A stretch of 64,000 nt of DNA from Undaria pinnatifida (Eukaryota; Sar; Phaeophyceae; Laminariales; Alariaceae). Shown here piece by piece: positions 23,401 through 32,504 of this stretch; position 1 is the stretch's first letter; each line of letters opens with the position of its first letter. Below the pieces are notes generated by a model. It searched no databases. It was not told the DNA's origin and worked only from the letters and a program-made list of their open reading frames with translations. Made by a program: the position numbers and the translations under genes. The stretch is taken from positions 11,995,241-12,059,240 of the forward strand of contig JABAKD010000028.1 of the NCBI GenBank assembly GCA_012845835.1. The letters are read 5' to 3'.

Positions 23401-23942
23401 CAAAGCAGCCATGTCGAGGATAATTGGAGGAGCTCAATGCTCGTGTCGCTAGCCACAGAAGCGAAAATGTAAGGGCCGTGTTCATCGTGAAGTTAAATTG
23501 CAGAGAAAAGAACGCCCATGGGCCTGACATAAACTAGTAACATATATATCAAGAAACACCCGCAAAAACAATCGTAACTATATTTTCGTCCACATCTGGG
23601 TTTTTACAACAATGCACACTGCCTGCAAGAATCCTTGCACCGCTGCTGCAGGCACCACTGAAATAAATAAGCAAGGAGAAGATGGATATGAGGGAAGCCA
23701 CGCACCAGCATAAACCACTCGATAGGTCACACGTGCTTCTCGGCGTATGAACCCGGCTGCTGGTGCGAACAAAACCACACGCCCCTCACCAACTCTACCG
23801 AAGAAGCTCTTCGGGAACAGGAAAAAAAGCAAGACGGCTTGCCACACAAAAGCGCATAGATAGACATGTTCATAGCCCCTCTTACCTTGATCTCTTCCTC
23901 CAACAACTCATTGCCGCTCGGAGTGCCCGGAGACTTGTCCAT
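6314..23942 (-). CDS. DEP domain-class I pyridine nucleotide-disulfide oxidoreductase fusion (mercuric-reductase-like), 16 exons
   Basis: Exons in gene order: 23942-23886, 21194-21135, 20211-20103, 17668-17550, 16892-16683, 15954-15877, 14761-14600, 13475-13350, 12818-12675, 11626-11522, 10844-10683, 9764-9627, 8430-8334, 7897-7770, 7323-7196, 6488-6314 (stop TAA). Lengths sum to 1998 nt, phases agree at every junction, and all introns are GT-AG (436-2691 bp). The protein is 665 aa. Residues 20-107 form a DEP domain (TYKQCF; FYRF). Residues 186-211 hold the FAD motif GAGTGG, 224-229 the redox disulfide CLNVGC, 359-364 the NAD(P) motif GGGPIG, 454-460 ATGRKPN, 494-498 AVGDC, and about 525-645 the dimerisation domain. 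Family knowledge: an NAD(P)H-dependent FAD reductase working as a homodimer. The usual catalytic His of the HP-T motif is Tyr630, and no C-terminal vicinal Cys pair is seen, so neither dihydrolipoamide dehydrogenase nor true mercury reduction is assured. No targeting peptide is evident. The substrate is unknown. Confidence 0.93.
7600..7722 (-). repeat. Two decayed copies of the exon 15 acceptor boundary within intron 14
   Basis: The real acceptor and exon start at 7323 (TTTGACGACAACGACCGCGC) is repeated with exon-equivalent starts at about 7634 and 7714. Both copies keep about 25 nt of exon-like sequence (GACAACGACTGCGCC, GACAAGGACCGCGCC) but lack the acceptor AG, so they should be inert. Confidence 0.75.
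8445..8700. repeat. Degenerate 50-60 bp tandem repeat in intron 12
   Basis: Four or five units share GATCACC, AAGGATCA, GTTGATAG and AGGTCGATCGATACACC. The array starts about 15 bp into intron 12, right behind the exon 13 acceptor. Confidence 0.65.
9219..9422. repeat. 102-bp tandem duplication, nearly identical, in intron 12
   Basis: Two adjacent copies, 9219-9320 and 9321-9422, start GATCCCCGGCAGATTTCGC and end CACCCCTCAAT. They differ at only a few bases near the CAG run. Such similarity implies a recent event. Confidence 0.92.
10424..10490. repeat. Pentanucleotide microsatellite (GTGTG)n
   Basis: About thirteen uninterrupted GTGTG units in intron 11. The reverse strand translates to a His/Thr/Pro repeat ORF that is an artefact. 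Confidence 0.95.
10912..11150. mobile_element. Poly-G-containing interspersed repeat, copy 1 (family R5)
   Basis: Shares with 19600-19790 the order CCCCTTCGG, GATGTGGTTGGCTT, a long G run, AAGT, a GAAAACGGAA-like block and a CGACCAGCCCA block. Located in intron 10. No coding capacity. Confidence 0.55.
11262..11300. repeat. (ACT)n microsatellite
   Basis: ACTACT units in intron 10, next to a second and longer TAC array. Simple sequence only. Confidence 0.9.
11418..11502. repeat. (TAC)n microsatellite close to the exon 10 donor
   Basis: About 25 TAC/AAC triplets lie 20 bp downstream (gene sense) of the donor at 11522. On the transcript this is a GTA/GTT repeat and could supply many weak GT sites next to the real donor. 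Confidence 0.92.
13250..13342 (+). mobile_element. TTAA-flanked MITE, degraded copy (family R3)
   Basis: Matches the consensus TTAACCCCT...CAAGTAATTTTGTCCCC...CAGTTGTAAAGG found complete at 51537-51626, but the right TTAA is not preserved. Located in intron 8. Confidence 0.6.
14380..14425 (-). repeat. Decayed copy of the exon 7 donor boundary in intron 7
   Basis: In gene sense it reads about nine codons (VYVSVNLGK) then a GTTAGAG donor, matching the true exon 7 end GYVTVNFGK|GTTAGAC at 14600. The offset is 216 bp. The donor dinucleotide is intact. Confidence 0.8.
14840..15200 (-). repeat. Three decayed copies of the exon 7 acceptor boundary in intron 6
   Basis: The true start at 14761 (ATAG|GTGGCTCTGATAG) recurs with exon-equivalent starts at 14869 and 15048, both keeping AG, and near 15191, where AG is lost. 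Each copy carries about 25-35 nt resembling the codons for VALIENHLM, plus intron flank (AAGCGC, GGATTGGAAGCGTC). Confidence 0.8.
14893..14945 (-). mobile_element. CAGCTGTGAG family relic (R1)
   Basis: Minus-strand fragment CAGCTGTGAGTTCGAT...TACTCATCTTTG, the same subtype as 17803-17871 and 34045-34110. It sits among the exon-boundary copies in intron 6. Confidence 0.6.
15755..15792 (-). repeat. Decayed copy of the exon 6 donor boundary in intron 6
   Basis: Gene-sense ACTCAAAG|ATGAGCTGCCG matches the true ACGCAAAG|GTGAGCTGCGG at 15877, 105 bp away. The donor GT is AT in the copy, so it should not splice. Confidence 0.7.
15981..16010. repeat. Short GGGTT repeat
   Basis: Five or six GGGTT units, one of them GGGTTA, in intron 5. 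Too short and irregular to be a telomere tract. Confidence 0.8.
16448..16595 (+). mobile_element. Interspersed repeat, copy 1 (family R6)
   Basis: Shares with 51186-51330 the blocks AAGCAGGCTCTTCT, CACTACGGTG, CTTCATTTA and ATCGCGAGAAGA, then a CGCATCGAA-like block. Intron 5. Non-coding; class unknown. Confidence 0.55.
17803..17871 (-). mobile_element. CAGCTGTGAG family relic (R1)
   Basis: Reverse-strand CAGCTGTGAGTTCGATG...CTCATCTTTGCATGC lies in intron 3. Short 5'-end-only form. Confidence 0.65.
18606..19420. mobile_element. Fold-back element made of two opposed CAGCTGTGAG (R1) arms
   Basis: The left arm 18606-18912 and right arm 19198-19420 are inverted repeats of about 223 bp. Each outer edge is an AT-rich leader followed by ACTCCAGCTG, and each inner edge is AAACCCGTTTT. 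The left arm alone has an 83-bp tandem duplication (units starting at 18703 and 18786). The 285-bp centre is dominated by two C runs. No ORF. It may be a nonautonomous DNA element with long terminal repeats, or two SINE-like copies inserted head to head. Located in intron 3. Confidence 0.8.
19507..19592 (-). mobile_element. TTAA-flanked MITE (family R3)
   Basis: TTAA at both ends, 86 bp, reverse orientation. Inner edges are CGCCTTT and AAAGGGG, and the core has GACAAATACTTGAAGTTAG. Target choice and ends resemble piggyBac-type elements. Confidence 0.7.
19600..19790. mobile_element. Poly-G-containing interspersed repeat, copy 2 (family R5)
   Basis: See 10912-11150 for the shared block order. 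This copy abuts the TTAA MITE, and its central G run is interrupted by a C. Confidence 0.55.
19830..19982 (-). repeat. GCCGAGCGACGCGTC repeat next to DEP exon 3 (family R8)
   Basis: The block GCCGAGCGACGCGTC plus ATGAAAAG and GTCGACGA recurs at 40372-40410, and both regions end in a GAAT/CAATCC block and a G run. Both copies lie just 3' (gene sense) of the third DEP exon of the two paralogs. Confidence 0.6.
21661..21952 (+). mobile_element. CAGCTGTGAG family copy (R1)
   Basis: One-armed copy with CAGCTGTTAGATCGAAG, GTGTGTCCTCATTAAGG, GTCAACAGGGTGATGTT and AACCCGTTTTTGAGGGGG in the same order as the fold-back arms. Located in intron 1, in gene-antisense orientation. Confidence 0.75.
22183..22277 (+). 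mobile_element. Short CAGCTGTGAG family copy (R1)
   Basis: AT-rich leader, CTCCAGCTGTGAGATCGAAG, then GCAAGCTGTGTGTGATA and CCGATCGCG. Stops at the same point as the 53476-53562 copy, so a discrete short form of about 90 bp exists. Confidence 0.8.
23055..23517. repeat. Diverged tandem duplication of about 220-250 bp in intron 1
   Basis: Units of about 23055-23281 and 23308-23517 share GGCACGGCGAGC, GGCATCGC, CGCAAAGCAGCC and GAAGCGAAAATGTAAGGGCC in order. Apparent minus-strand ORFs here are not conserved in frame between the two units. Confidence 0.75.
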
Positions 23943-23999
23943 CTCAGCGATAGTTTATTGGAGCTAGTGGTAGGGAGGTAATGAGGCAACCGGAGCGGG

Positions 24000-26096
24000 G
24001 TCCTAGGCTGAAGTCGAGCAAGGAAAGAGCAGTGCGCGGCGCGGTGTGCAGTGTGCAGTGTGTAGTGTGCAGCATGGGTGATGCTCGGGGTAAAAATGCG
24101 GAGTATCGGCCCGTCGGCATATCGGTGCATCAGAGGACATATCATTTGAAAAAAAACAAAATGATCGTGATAGGGTGGTGGTCTCCCTATAGTGCTGGTA
24201 TCGGCATTATAAAGGACAAAATACAGCACTATATGGCCCAGAGCCAGCACCACAAAAGAAGTAGGCACTAATAAGCCAGCATTGTAGCGAGACCCGCACT
24301 GCTGTGCTGGAACAGTTGTTGCAAACTGTTTCACATACGTCAAATGTGAATTTTACAGATTGAGTGGTCAATACTGCATCTTAGATTTACTTCGTGCAAT
24401 GTTTCGAATTTCAAGATTGTATCTACGTAACAGATACCTTGTACCAGAGGTACACGATACGCCAAAACTCATACCCACGACGTTAGATTCCGTGTGCCTG
24501 GAATTTTCCGCGAGAAATACTACTGGTTGCCGGACTCTGTCATGAAACTTTGTGGGTTGATGGTTGATGGGGGATGAGCTCGGGGCTGGCGATGAGGCAC
24601 ACCAGCAGCGGAGCAGCACAGCAACAGCAGTGCACAGGTAGCGACAGCACACCACAGCTGCCTAAGAATTTTATTGCATTTGTAGGCAGCAGCAGCAAAA
24701 TCAAAACGGGTTGTGGATATCTCCCATACACGACGACGGGACTCTCTCTCCCTCTTCTCAAAACGTAGACTTCCTGCTGTTACATGGTACCGGACAACAC
24801 AGCTGTAGCATAAGAGAACGAGGATTGATATTAATAGTATTATGGGTCACAGTCGAACCTGGGATACCCCAATCCCTCAGTATGTTTTGTACTTGGAGAG
24901 CTGTTGTAGCTGCTGTGTAAATACTGGTGGTATCACACCAGGTGATACGTTGTCTGATTCCTGGTATCATGTCAGATACTCTTCAGTCTGCTTCCAATCT
25001 CCACTGGGTATCTCTGGTCTCTGTTCATTCTATGATATACTCTACACCAAAGTGAGCGTACCGATGATGCTGGATCGTGTAGGAAGCCAGATTTCAAATT
25101 TCACCAGTCATACGCTAGTAGAATTATGAGCATGCTCGCGGTACAATCTATGGCTTGTTGCGTCGTCAGCAAAATGGCCACACACGGCACTACCAACCAG
25201 AAGATTACACGATAATATATATACTGATTGTTGTGTAGTGAGGGTTTTATAACTGCTTGATTCCTTCGGCGTCTAGACCTCAACGATATTTTCACCTAAT
25301 TATTAATGCTACCTGGTATCATTTATTTTTGCGGTTAATGTTCCGTCAGGGTATACACTGCCTGTTTCGGTGAAGCCGCTGCATGCGGCTTTGCCGCGAA
25401 AAAAAAACACATCGCCCCTCCCCGGCTGGTGTGCGGGGGGCAGGAGGGGAGGGGGGGGGGTCGCCGGTGACGCTACGGCGAAGGCATGAAAGGAAATAGC
25501 AAACGATATAATTAATTCCGCTCCACCCCCCGATCATTAGAATCCGTTGCATTTTCAGTGAGTGGTGGTTACTGCTGTATCTACAGTAGATCGGCACATG
25601 CATTATTAACACATACTGGTCAGTATCATTAACACATGTAACAGAGGTACCACAGATACACGATGCCATGCATGCTACACACTACAGTATGTCTAAGTGG
25701 GTATCCTCTCTAAAAGTTGCGATGATAGTCTAGTCTATACTTCTAGCTGAATATTTCATGGATTGACAGCACAACACAATGGCGGCTGTAAACTCCAGAG
25801 CTATCATACATCTACAGACACACACACGCATGTCGTTTGTTGTTGTTGTTGTTGTAGTTGTTGCTTCTGCCATCCGATGATGCGCAGCACGAGCTTCAAC
25901 GCGGATCACTCATGAACACACATCCTCCCAAAGAAGAAGAAAACCAGGCTGAACCAAAATTGGAAAGCTGTATGTATACCAGGTATGCGCGAAATCTGAC
26001 GCCCTTCTGCATCTACTTCCGGCTTAACGTCGATCCAATCCACCTGCTTCCCTTACCCTTCCTTCTCACTACATACTTATCGTCTATATTCTGCAC
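24000..26096. other. Upstream flank of the flavoprotein gene, no gene seen
   Basis: No TATA box is obvious within 150 bp upstream of the start codon at 23942. The flank contains a short GTGCAGT repeat (24036-24075), a GCCGC-TGCAT-GCGGC hairpin near 25377 and a G-rich block at 25430-25460. No ORF has recognisable domains. Confidence 0.45.
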
Positions 26097-26645
26097 TTAA
26101 ACCCTAAGCCACGTCCAGGCTCCGTCCCCACGCCATGGGTGTGGGTCTGTCACCCTCCCCCCCCCCGGTCCCCTTCTTGCCTTCTGTGGCGATCCAGCTA
26201 GAAGCGGGACACCCTCCTCGAAACGACGAACTATGTGATTACGGCAGACGATTCGCAGCGAGCATTCCTTGCCCGGCCCCTTCCTCGTCATTGATCCTCC
26301 GTCCCTTCCCCCTACGGTGGTCACTGCCAGCTGGTCGATGAAGGGTGCTATCTTCAAAGCACCCAAAGCTTTTCATCGCGAAAGAGACAATTTTATGGTT
26401 CCGCGCATCGAAGGAAACACGTCCCGAACGAGCGCAGAGTTGGCGCTTGCGCGCCTCAGAGGTAGAGGCAGCTTGGTCAATCATGGTTAGCGCTGCCTCC
26501 TCGCAGGCGTACCTGCATTTGAGGGTTTGCGTGGGTGATTTTCAGTAGGAAGGGTGACTTTCAGTAGGATGGACTTGTCCCGGTATTCCCGGTTCAGGGC
26601 ATCCCCAAGACGTCCTCTCCTGACGATGATGTCTATCGTCAGGTT
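26097..26645 (-). mobile_element. Non-LTR retrotransposon fragment, endonuclease-like C-terminal part (copy 1, decayed)
   Basis: Minus-strand translations align in order with the plus-strand element at 27.7-29.2 kb: a NLTIDIIV block, EYRDKSILL, STSEARKRQ, SFDARNHKIVSFAMKSFG, IDQLAVTTVGG, then a basic tail. The reading switches frame at least twice, so the copy is dead. Non-coding pieces separate the blocks. Confidence 0.65.
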
Positions 26646-26956
26646 CTTATCCACCGAAATAGGGGTTCACTGGTTTTCAAGTGAAGTCTAGATCAAGCCT
26701 ACGGCATTCAAGTACGTTACACACACATTTTCACTACCTAGAGTATACACGCCACCCCCGCAATTTGGTCTCAATCTCGCTCTGAAACGGGCATTCCAAA
26801 ACAGTTGTCGACACAGACAGCGAGACAAACAAAATTATAGCGGCGTTGCCTATCACGACGAAAGAAAAACACAGAAAGTGTGAACCAATAGCTTACCCCA
26901 ACTGCAAGCCTTATAATAGAAGGCTACATGGATAGGGTAGCGACTGACACGTGCTA

Positions 26957-27185
26957 CGACAAAGGTGCACCACTTTTTTCTCTGAGGTTCCTCACTTTCG
27001 GAGGTTAAGACATGATACACGTATACATGTCCTTCTTAGCCCAAAAACTGATTTGGAACAAGAAGTAAACCTGCTTCTTCTGCATGAATCCTAGGTATAC
27101 ATCGAAAATCGTGCGAAAAAATGACCTGTTATCCAACGATTTTGGGTTAAGGAGCCCCGTCATTCAGAAAACATTTCAGACTAAG
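26957..27185 (+). mobile_element. Interspersed repeat, copy 1 (family R7)
   Basis: Starts GTGCACCACTT and ends ATTCAGAAAACATTT. Internal blocks GAGGTTCCT, CAAAAACT and TTTTGGGTTAAGGAG match the reverse complement of 38235-38470. No coding capacity. Confidence 0.65.
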
Positions 27186-27719
27186 GGTGCTCAACCTCTA
27201 TCGTAGCACACGTCGACTCGCGCGAGCCCTGCAGATGACCTCCCCACCGTAGCCTTGGGCATGTCAGGGTTGGGCTGCTTTCATCGCGTGACTGGCGCAG
27301 CTCGTCGGGTGTCAATAACAAGTAGTTCTAACGAGCATCAACGCGTGTGAGGAATTCCAAGTCGGTTGAACGTGCGGGAGATCGGGTGGACTCGCAGCTG
27401 GTACCAGGTGCTGGTTCACCTGCGCTCCCTCTTGGCGACAGGTGCGTGAGTTTCGCGTGTCCACGTCGACTCAAGAAGACTATGCCAAGGCTCTCTGCCA
27501 ACGTGAACCTCTGTCGCCTCTTGATCCGATCGTCTGATGAGTGAGCAGGGCCAGCATATATATGATGTAGCATAGCTTAATTGCCCACAGGAGCGAGAGG
27601 TCGAGTTTCGCCGATGTCAGATATTACACTCTAACATATCCTTTGTATATGCCCTATATGCCGGTTCTACTAACCATGTCATACAATAATATCGTGCTTA
27701 CTATAATATCTATCCCCCA

Positions 27720-29193
27720 TGCGGGTTTTATGGGCAACGCCTTGTGGATGCCGGAGAAATTGCTCGATCTCCCGGGGGCAGCAGAAGAATCATCGTTCTT
27801 CGTGGACGGGTGCCCGACAAACATGTTGACCCTGCAACCCCATCAACAGGCGCAGGCGAGCCTGTCCACGGGGGCCGGAGGGTTCGGGCTGTCGTCGGCT
27901 GAAGCCCGGAGGATGTCAGCATCCGTTGGGAGCTTGGTGGCGACGGTGCCAGAGGTGCTTGCTGATCTATCCGGCGCAATAGGAAACAAAGTTCGGAGGG
28001 AGCTGCCCGATTCTGACCTCGTGCGACGCATCTGGAACAGCATCAGGGACCTGCGCGATGTGCATGGGGTTTCAGAGGAGGCCATGGCGAACATCGTGCC
28101 GGAAAGCTGGCGAGACAGAGCATTCCGAGCAGGAGAACAAGGTGCCTCAGGGCAATCAATTGCAGACGTGTTGCCTGCACACGACGCCGAAACTATCAGC
28201 TCCAGCAAAGCGCAGCATAGACTGGGTAAACTGGTAAAACGAGTACGTTATGAGAGGTACGTCTCTTCGCTGGACCAGCTCCCCGAGACGAGGCCCCAGC
28301 GAGACACAAGCGAATCTCAAGGCGAGAAGGAGACACGAGACCTGGCCAGGGCCCGGTAACGGAGTCAATCGGGATCAGGGGCTACCGCCTCCCTAAGGGC
28401 GAGACCTGTAGACTCAGCTAGAACCATCCCTGCATCAGAGGTCGTGACTGCGGGGAAGAGATTTCTGGGGATAGAAGAATTCCTCGCGGCGAGATGCCCA
28501 TGCTGCGGTGAAGCGGAGGTTAATACGCGGCATGCGCGATTGTGTCACCGAGCGGGCGCGCAAGTGAACCAGCACCAACCCCTCGTGCACGCGCTCTCCC
28601 GCACCCTTAAGAGCATCTCCGTCCGCCACCAGGTGGAAAGCGGAGCCCCGTTCTACGCAGACAGGGATTTGCGAATGGACATCGTGATTGAGGCAGGTGG
28701 ACTAAGAGATGCTACGGCACCGGAGTATCGCGACAAGTCGATACTCCTCGACGTGACGTATGCGGACCCACAAGCAGGGGTCCACATGCGGGCAGGAAGC
28801 GCGGATCGAAACGGATCAGCGGCTTCCACTTTCGAGGCGCGCAAGCGCAACCACTACGCTCGTCCGGGACAGGTGTCCTTCGACGAACGCAGCTACAAAC
28901 TCGCCACCCTCGCGGTGGAAAGCTTTGGGCGCCTCGGTAAAGAAGGCAGCGACCTGATAGATCAGGTGGCGGCAAGCATTGTTGGAGGGACGGACGCATC
29001 GTCCCTAGCGCGGAAAGGCGTGTGCAAGGAGCGACTATTCCAAATCATTTCTGTGACCACTAAGGTCGCGATTTCGCGCAGAGTTCATCGATATAGACTA
29101 TCTCTGAGGGATCGTCAGGCCGCGAGGGGAAGGGGGGAAGAATCGGGAGGACTAAGGCCACTGGCCTGGGGTGGCAATGTTGATGAGGATTAA
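27720..29193 (+). mobile_element. Non-LTR retrotransposon fragment, C-terminal region with CCHC motif and restriction-like-endonuclease-like block
   Basis: One reading frame runs from about 27720 to 29193 with a single in-frame TAA at 28357. The first half carries the GGFGLSSAEARR-type region that follows the reverse transcriptase in R2-like elements. The second half has CPCCGEAEVNTRHARLC (C-x2-C-x8-H-x3-C), then RMDIVIEAGG and KSILLDVTYADP, resembling the PD...DV core of restriction-like endonucleases with the P replaced by M. Reverse transcriptase is absent, so the copy is 5' truncated. A host gene is less likely given a second decayed copy 1 kb away. Confidence 0.62.
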
Positions 29194-29449
29194 GGTAGAC
29201 TCTCAGCTATAACATACCAGGTATATATAGGGAAAGGAAATAGTAGAAGATGTGGGGAAAGGAAATGGGCGAATGGTTGGCGGAAGATACCCCTGCATTA
29301 TGGTGCGATCATTCGACTTCATATTAGGTGCTACTACTGCTGCTTTAAGGAAGGATATTCGATTTATATCGGAGAGGCATCTACGCTACATTATCGGAGG
29401 GCAAAAATAATAATAATAAAAAACTAGTATCAGTGCACAGAATGATTAT

Positions 29450-29464
29450 TATGGAAAATCGTCC

Positions 29465-29546
<82 letters not shown>

Positions 29547-29745
29547 GACCCTGACATCATCCAGGGGAGTCGCCCACCTAAATCTTTCAAGAGGATCAAA
29601 TATATAACACGCGCGAACGGCCTTCCGTAAATGTTGTGCAACTACTGCGTAGCGAAACATAGATGTACCACGCAGCTTGCAAAGTTGAGTTTCAACCATT
29701 CAATCGTTCGTACTCACAGCTGACGTTTTTCAATTCTCATAATAT
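29450..29745 (-). mobile_element. CAGCTGTGAG family copy (R1) with a long (AAC)n tail
   Basis: In minus sense: CAGCTGTGAG, CAACTTTGCAAGCTGCGTG, GGGCGACTCCCCTGG, CAGGGTC, then about 28 AAC triplets (29464-29548). The tail position at the 3' end argues for retrotransposition rather than DNA transposition for this form. Confidence 0.75.
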
Positions 29746-30083
29746 ATATAAAAATATATTAGTCTATATTATATAAAATAGTTGTTGCAGCTCATTAGTT
29801 CAGATTGCACCGCATTTGGATTAGGTCGTACCGCATTTTTATGTAGCAAACATTGTCAGATACGTACGAGTAAAGTTCTTGATTGGATAACGAACTCAGT
29901 TCTTCGTCCGGGTACACCGTAATGTTGCGACGTGGATCGTCTACTTTTCTTCTTGTTGAGACGTCTAGCTCTACGTGGCAGCTCTAATGCATTGACACAA
30001 GACGAGTGTTACCGCAGGTATATAATCGAAATTAACATATTGTAAAAGTGAAATGGAGTGAAGACACCAAGACAGGGGGGAGA

Positions 30084-30463
30084 GTGTTATAAGGCTTAGT
30101 TTGGGTAAGCTATTGGTTAACCTTTTGCGAGTGGTCAATCGGACTATTACCCCACTAAATTTCTTAACAAATGGCGTCGTCGACAGACCATGGGCTTTTG
30201 GGGTCGGTCGTGGATTCGAATCCCACCATCCACAATAATATCGACCTTCAGACTTTCCCCATGTCGAGCTTGAAAAATACTCTCCCCGGTATCCCCAGGA
30301 AATGAAATCGCTTGGATATTGACAAGTCCGCCCGTATACCCGGCCGACCTGCTATCCCGCCGTTTCAGGGGGGGGAAGTGTTATAAGGCTTAGTTTGGGT
30401 AAGCTATTGGTTAACCTTTTGCAAGTGGTCAAACGCACTAGTACCCCACTAATACCCTAACAA
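30084..30463 (+). mobile_element. Miniature LTR-type element (TRIM/SMART-like), copy 1
   Basis: Two direct repeats of about 85 bp (30086-30170 and 30380-30463), each starting TGTTATAAGG and ending ACA, flank a 209-bp centre. A G-rich polypurine stretch precedes the right repeat. The centre also has a tRNA T-arm-like GGATTCGAATCC block, so a SINE-related origin remains possible. It has no coding capacity and looks whole as a nonautonomous unit; the repeats differ at several sites, so it is not recent. Confidence 0.6.
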
Positions 30464-32504
30464 TCGTGCTTTAATGATCATTCCGGTTCTCCTTTGTTGA
30501 ATCGCAGCTGTGGTATCACCCGTACACACGCAGACATTTGCTTTACTGTAAGCACTTGGAACAGCCCTTGCTGGCTACTACACGCAGGTTCCACACAGAT
30601 TCACATTATACCAACAACCGAGTCCCGGTTCGGCCGGTTCTCTCCCATGTCGTGGTTGAGCGTGCTAAACACGTGAAGTTCAGGCGCGCGTGTTCACCTG
30701 CCAGATGTGATTACACCTTTTTTCCCAGTTGCAAAGCTTTTCCCCAGGTCCCCCAAGTAAACGTCACCAAGTGGTGGTCCCACACACAGCTTGTTCTGAT
30801 TCCATCCGTACCAAAGCCCCCGGCTGCGCAGGTTCATGTCGCCTGCGGCCCCACCTCCCATCCAGAGACGCGGGTTCACTTGGACTGCTGTTTCCGGTAC
30901 GTCCCGTCTCGCATGCTGGGCTCTGCAGTTAGCCACGGGGCAGTGGAATGATGCCGGTGCCGCGTCTCTTGCGAGGACCTAAACCACACATCGAGCGTTG
31001 AGCATGTGACGCCCTTGTCCACAGGGGAAGCGTACCTCTCGGTGTCCGAGCTGGAGCGTCACACGGCAGGGGCCTCACACGTCACGTCTGCCGGGTGTCG
31101 TCAACGGAGGCACTGGGGCGGGTCCCGATCCCAACTTCCCTCCCCTATGCCTTTGGAGATCCTCCAGATGGCGAGCGACTCTCCGTCAGGTGGCATAAGC
31201 CTGCCGCCATTGATTGCGGGTCCCTTCCCCCATCCCTCCCACCCCTGTTCGTATCCCTCCGGTTTCCGACTCTCGACCACCCTCGCCATCTTCGCTGTCT
31301 CTGCTGGGTCCCCCCCCGTTTTCCCCCTCGCCCCCTCCCCGCCCCCGGCCTGCGGACGAGACTAGCGCGCTACCTCCACGGCTGTTGCTTCGTCCCCTGC
31401 TCGCGTCAGCGCCTCTTCTCGCACTGGCCCCTTTTTTTCCCCTCTCAGGTCCTCTCGGCCGGCCTCGTCTGCCCCTTGGAAAACTGACCCCCCCCGTCTC
31501 TCGCTGCTAGATGTAGATGCTGCTACCCCCGGTGTGACCGAGTCGGCGACAGGCCTTGTTCGGGGGGGTCCGGATTGTTCTGCTGTCGCGTTGTATTCCT
31601 GCTCCCCTCGTTCTGGTGGGTCTCTGTGGCACCCAAAGCCGCTGTTGTCGTTGTTTAATGACGTGCAAATAATATTACCACAGACGACTGTTTATCGATC
31701 TGTTTTGAGCGAGAAACCTCGTCGAGGTATCCGGTGATTTTGTTGTCCTACGACTCGCTCCGTTAGACGCACACCCCTCCGGGTCGTCTCCCGTCTCCGC
31801 TCTCACAATCAGGTGGCAATTCACATCGTCTCCCTCTATAATAAAAAATAGTGAATGTTTTGAAATATGATTAGACCAGTATCAAGAAATTCAACTTCAC
31901 CACCCCTCCTCTATCCTTAGTCTAACGTGGAAACTAGAAAACGTCTTGAGCAAGGATGAACCAAGTAACCCCCACCACAAAATTGCCGTCTCGCCTGCCT
32001 TGAACATGGAAACCGGACTCATTGGAATAAGTTTTGGTTGCTGGCGGTTTATTACGCGGGCTCATTGGAATAGTTTTTTGTGTTCGTATAGCTCGAAGTG
32101 GCACTCGTATGTTAACACTACTTATGTTGTGGAATTGAACTGAACATTGGGTTGTCACTTGCACCGCACGTGTTTGTCGTATATATGTTGCAACACACAA
32201 AAGTGAACATGATATTGTTGGGGATGCGCCCCATCCCCGTTTCTCTTACAGGGCACGGCGTCACAGGAGTGCCGCCGCTTCCCCCCCGCCCCCCCTTTTC
32301 GAGCTGCTGTTTGACCCCCCCCGCCCCCGCTTTCCTTCTTAGCTGTTAGGATTCGGCGACGGGGGATTTCTTCCATGTATTCCTACTGCGGTTGACCCTC
32401 TTGCGCTCTTTGCACTCTCTCGATTATCGCAAGGTTCGACGCCGTCATCCTTTTATCTTCCGTTCGTGGTTTGTTTTGCGCTACCCGTTGTGGCCGATTT
32501 TGGT
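30464..32504. other. Gene-free interval, partly C-rich
   Basis: The part from 30600 to 31530 is GC- and C-rich with overlapping ORFs up to 137 aa on both strands. None has a recognisable domain or consistent frame. It could be the decayed 5' part of a retroelement, but I cannot show that. Confidence 0.35.

Noticed and set aside
23038-23530. Hydrophobic minus-strand ORFs in intron 1 as a small membrane protein
   Set aside because: They sit in a diverged tandem duplication whose units do not keep a common frame.
6314-23942. Naming the enzyme dihydrolipoamide dehydrogenase or mercuric reductase outright
   Set aside because: The catalytic His is Tyr and the C-terminal Cys pair is absent, so only the superfamily and mercuric-reductase-like status are supported.
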